Part shown: piece by piece, positions 61,894 to 64,000 of the stretch
Numbering within the stretch: position 1 is the stretch's first letter
Layout: each line of letters begins with the position of its first letter
Assembly: GCA_025766275.1 (NCBI GenBank)
Contig: JAFKAC010000021.1
Coordinates: 558,001-622,000 of the forward strand
DNA: 64,000 nucleotides
Source: Lactarius indigo
Taxonomy: Eukaryota; Basidiomycota; Agaricomycetes; Russulales; Russulaceae
Reading direction: 5' to 3'
Program-made: the position numbers and the translations under genes
The notes under the pieces: model-generated
Database searches by the model: none
Seen by the model: only the letters and a program-made list of their open reading frames with translations
Told to the model about the DNA's origin: nothing

Positions 61894-62028
61894 ATGGACA
61901 CCTTCACCTCGCTCTTCTCCACCTCGCCCATCTTTGCTGGGCCTGAGCCCGAGCCCGAACCCCAACCCACAATTCCCATCGACTCTGAAGGCAACGTCAA
62001 GAACGGTATTTGGTGTACCATCGCGTAA
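61894..62028 (+). CDS. Candidate lipopeptide pheromone precursor C
   Basis: A 44-residue intron-less ORF: MDTFTSLFSTSPIFAGPEP start, PEPEPQPTIPIDSEGN middle, NGIWCTIA then stop. A tryptophan just before the CaaX cysteine is common in basidiomycete pheromones, as in the WC-aliphatic ends of Coprinopsis and Schizophyllum types. It is separated from A and B by about 17 kb that includes P450-4, the DUF6535 gene and NLR-2, and lies about 660 bp before the permease. Frame and termini are conserved with A and B while the middle varies, as expected for selected pheromone genes. Confidence 0.8.
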   Translation: MDTFTSLFSTSPIFAGPEPEPEPQPTIPIDSEGNVKNGIWCTIA

Positions 62029-62686
62029 AAGACATTTCTGTTACTAGATGTTGCCTGTCACTCGCAAGTTTGTCTTCCCACGGTTGTTGCACGCGGTTTC
62101 TGATTTTGGTCGCAGAACGTACTCCAATCTAGTCTCATCTCACTATGACCTTTGTTCACCACGTGTTCCCGCTCTGCCTTGGTTGTGGAGATTAATGGCC
62201 AACACACCCTTTATTTCACACGAACTTTTGGGATTCCATCGTTGTATTGGTTTTTTTTTTGCTCGTGCTTGTACTATCCGAGTTGGTCTTTCTTTTTTGT
62301 CAAGAGAAAGCAATGTTGTCTTGTACTGGTGGCCTATATTATGTAGCAATTCTTACACTACAGTAATGACAAGCGCGTTCATTCTCGGAGGTGTTGGACA
62401 GTTCGACCCGGATAACCGGTAACCGGTGACCGGACGCAGCGACCGCGTGAGCCGTTTCGGAACGCTCAGATAGACTTCTAATTCCACCTGTCATGGCAAG
62501 TACGTGTCTCCACTGGCTTGTTTACTGTAGCTATGAGCGCTCGTCTCCACTCCTTCCATGTTATCTATTCACCCTCTTATCTCTATGGAACCCCATCGGG
62601 CCTCTTTTTTCTCAAGCCCCACTTTTCCCCGACCTCTTATAAGCTTGGTCTTTCTTTCTCCTAGGCCCCAAGCATAAGGTCAAGCG
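62029..62686. other. Gene C 3' flank and permease promoter
   Basis: About 660 bp. Retains the GGAGATTAATGGCC block shared with the gene A 3' flank, followed by a pyrimidine-rich leader before the permease ATG. No gene seen. Confidence 0.45.
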
Positions 62687-64000
62687 ATGTCGGCAGACAT
62701 TCGAAAACAGCGCAAACAAGCCATTGCCAGGGCTGATGAAGAGCTACTCGCCGAGCTCGGTTACAAGCAGGAATTCCGGCGAGCCTTCAAACCAATCGAG
62801 GTATTTTCTCGTCCTTGCTTTCCCGTCACTTGCTCAGGGACCAACCCCCCTTGTTCAGGTTTTCGGAATCGCGTTCAGCATCGTTGGTCTCTTGCCATCT
62901 ATCGCGTTTGTCCCGGTTCTCTTTTCCCCGTGCATCCTTACCAAGTAGTCTCCGACTACAGCTCGGTCTTGTTCTACTCGTTACCGAATGGTGGTCCTGC
63001 GGCCATGGTTTGGGGGGTCCGTTTCGCTTCACTTCTTACAAAAAACCCTACAACGTACTCAACAATTTCTCTAGTGGGCTGTCGCCAGTTTCTTCATCTT
63101 CATCGTTGGCCTGTCAGTGGCAGAACTTGCCTCGGCAGCTCCGACATCCGGTGGCGTATGTTGACCCCCAAAACCATTGACCCACTCACCCCACTCACTG
63201 ACGTCTTCTGCACGTGACGCAGTTGTACTTTTGGACGCACTCTTTATCCCCCCCAAAATGGCGTAATCTCCTAGCTTGGATCGTCGGATGTCAGTCTCGC
63301 ATGTCTGGAGTGGTGACATTGTCTTACCTTTCTCTTTTGCGCAGACGCCAATACCATTGGGTCCATCGCTGGGATCGCTTCGGTTGACTGGGGCGCAGCG
63401 GTTCAAATCATGGCCACGGCTGGCATCGGCTCACATGGTTCCTTTACCCCTACGAATTCGCAAACTTTGTTTGTTGCCCCACTCTTATTCCTCATTCTGA
63501 CTTGCTCACCCGGGTTACTTGCAGTGGCGTGTACGTCGGCATTGTGCTTAGTCATGCCGTCGTATGCTGTTTGGGGACAAGCGTATTGGCACGATTGCAG
63601 AATGTGTATGTTGCATTGAACATACTGTGAGCTCTTTTCCCAAATGCTATTTGATGCGATACACTCAATGCCAATGCCTCCTAGGCTCTGTCTTGCTGTC
63701 ATCATTGCACTCCCCGCTGCGACTCCCACGGAACTCAAGAATAGCGCAAGCTATGCCCTCGGAAACTTCACGAATTGGGCGTCCACTTCTAATCCACGTG
63801 GAAACTGAACACTGACCTAGGAACTACAGTGTATGACTGGCCAAATGGCTTTGCGTTTATCTTGAGCTTCTTGGCACCGCTTTGGACCATATGTGCGTCT
63901 TGCTTTTCAAATTAGTGCTTGCGACCGTGTGCCGACCAATACCTCCTTACCATACAGGCTCGTTTGACTCTGCTGTCCATATCTCTGAGGAGGCTTCGAA
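62687..64000 (+). CDS. Amino-acid/GABA permease (APC family), 3' end beyond window
   Basis: Start 62687 (MSADIRKQRKQAIARADEEL). The conserved fungal permease entry LAELGYKQEFRRAFKPIE follows, then after an intron VFGIAFSIVGLLPSIA. Later segments: SVLFYSLPNGGPAAMVWG; FFIFIVGLSVAELASAAPTS with GGL-type pore entry; LYFWTHSL; WRNLLAWIVG; IGSIAGIASVDWG; VYVALNILLCLAVIIALPAA; and near the window end WPNGFAFILSFLAPLWT then FDSAVHISEEAS. These are the APC-superfamily transmembrane helices of UGA4/choline-type permeases. At least six short introns are present. The gene runs off the right edge with its last helices missing, and no break is seen in the visible part. Confidence 0.9.

Noticed and set aside
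1..64000. CRISPR arrays, bacterial operons or phage genes
   Set aside because: No regular spaced repeats. Intron-rich eukaryotic genes throughout make these inapplicable.

Overview
The window is nuclear DNA of a filamentous basidiomycete. Genes are split by many short introns (about 50-75 bp, mostly GT-AG). The gene families are typical of Agaricomycetes: DUF6535 membrane proteins, HET-E-like NACHT-WD40 proteins, F-box proteins with a repeat-like N-terminus, expanded P450s and CaaX pheromone precursors. The mix suggests Cantharellales (Rhizoctonia/Ceratobasidium-like), but that placement is inference. Exon borders were read by eye from splice consensus, frame continuity and comparison between paralogues inside the window.

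Layout. 1-3281 (-): NACHT-WD40 NLR, cut by the left edge and carrying an apparent frameshift. 5229-6464 (-): multi-pass membrane protein with an in-frame minisatellite. 7198-9533 (-): F-box protein. 12275-14692 (-): two small MIT-domain proteins. 15881-18526 (-): tandem pair of unknown 254-residue proteins. 19638-24030 (-): NEO1-type P4-ATPase. 25580-30058 (+): NST1. 30911-38906 (+): three cytochrome P450s, with a fourth inverted at 46188-48164. 39890-40330 (-): BolA-like protein, divergent from a FluG-type amidohydrolase at 40492-41986 (+). 49942-52734 (-): DUF6535 protein, divergent from a second complete NLR at 53068-59930 (+). 62687-64000 (+): amino-acid/GABA permease, cut by the right edge.

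The most interesting content is three tiny genes in otherwise empty DNA (42611-42739, 45167-45292, 61894-62028). Each encodes a 41-44 residue protein starting MD-x-FTS, with a proline/glutamate-rich middle and ending in a CaaX box (CTVA, CTVS, CTIA). These are hallmarks of basidiomycete lipopeptide mating pheromone precursors. All three share a promoter layout: a 22-bp block with two ATTGT cores, a second CTATTGTCT site 186-236 bp before the ATG, and a TATA box 105-116 bp before the ATG. No STE3-type receptor is in the window.

Core housekeeping genes (NEO1, NST1, BolA) are interleaved with accessory, duplicating families (NLRs, P450s, MIT, F-box, unknown pair, pheromones). Most of the duplicates are local and have diverged in place.
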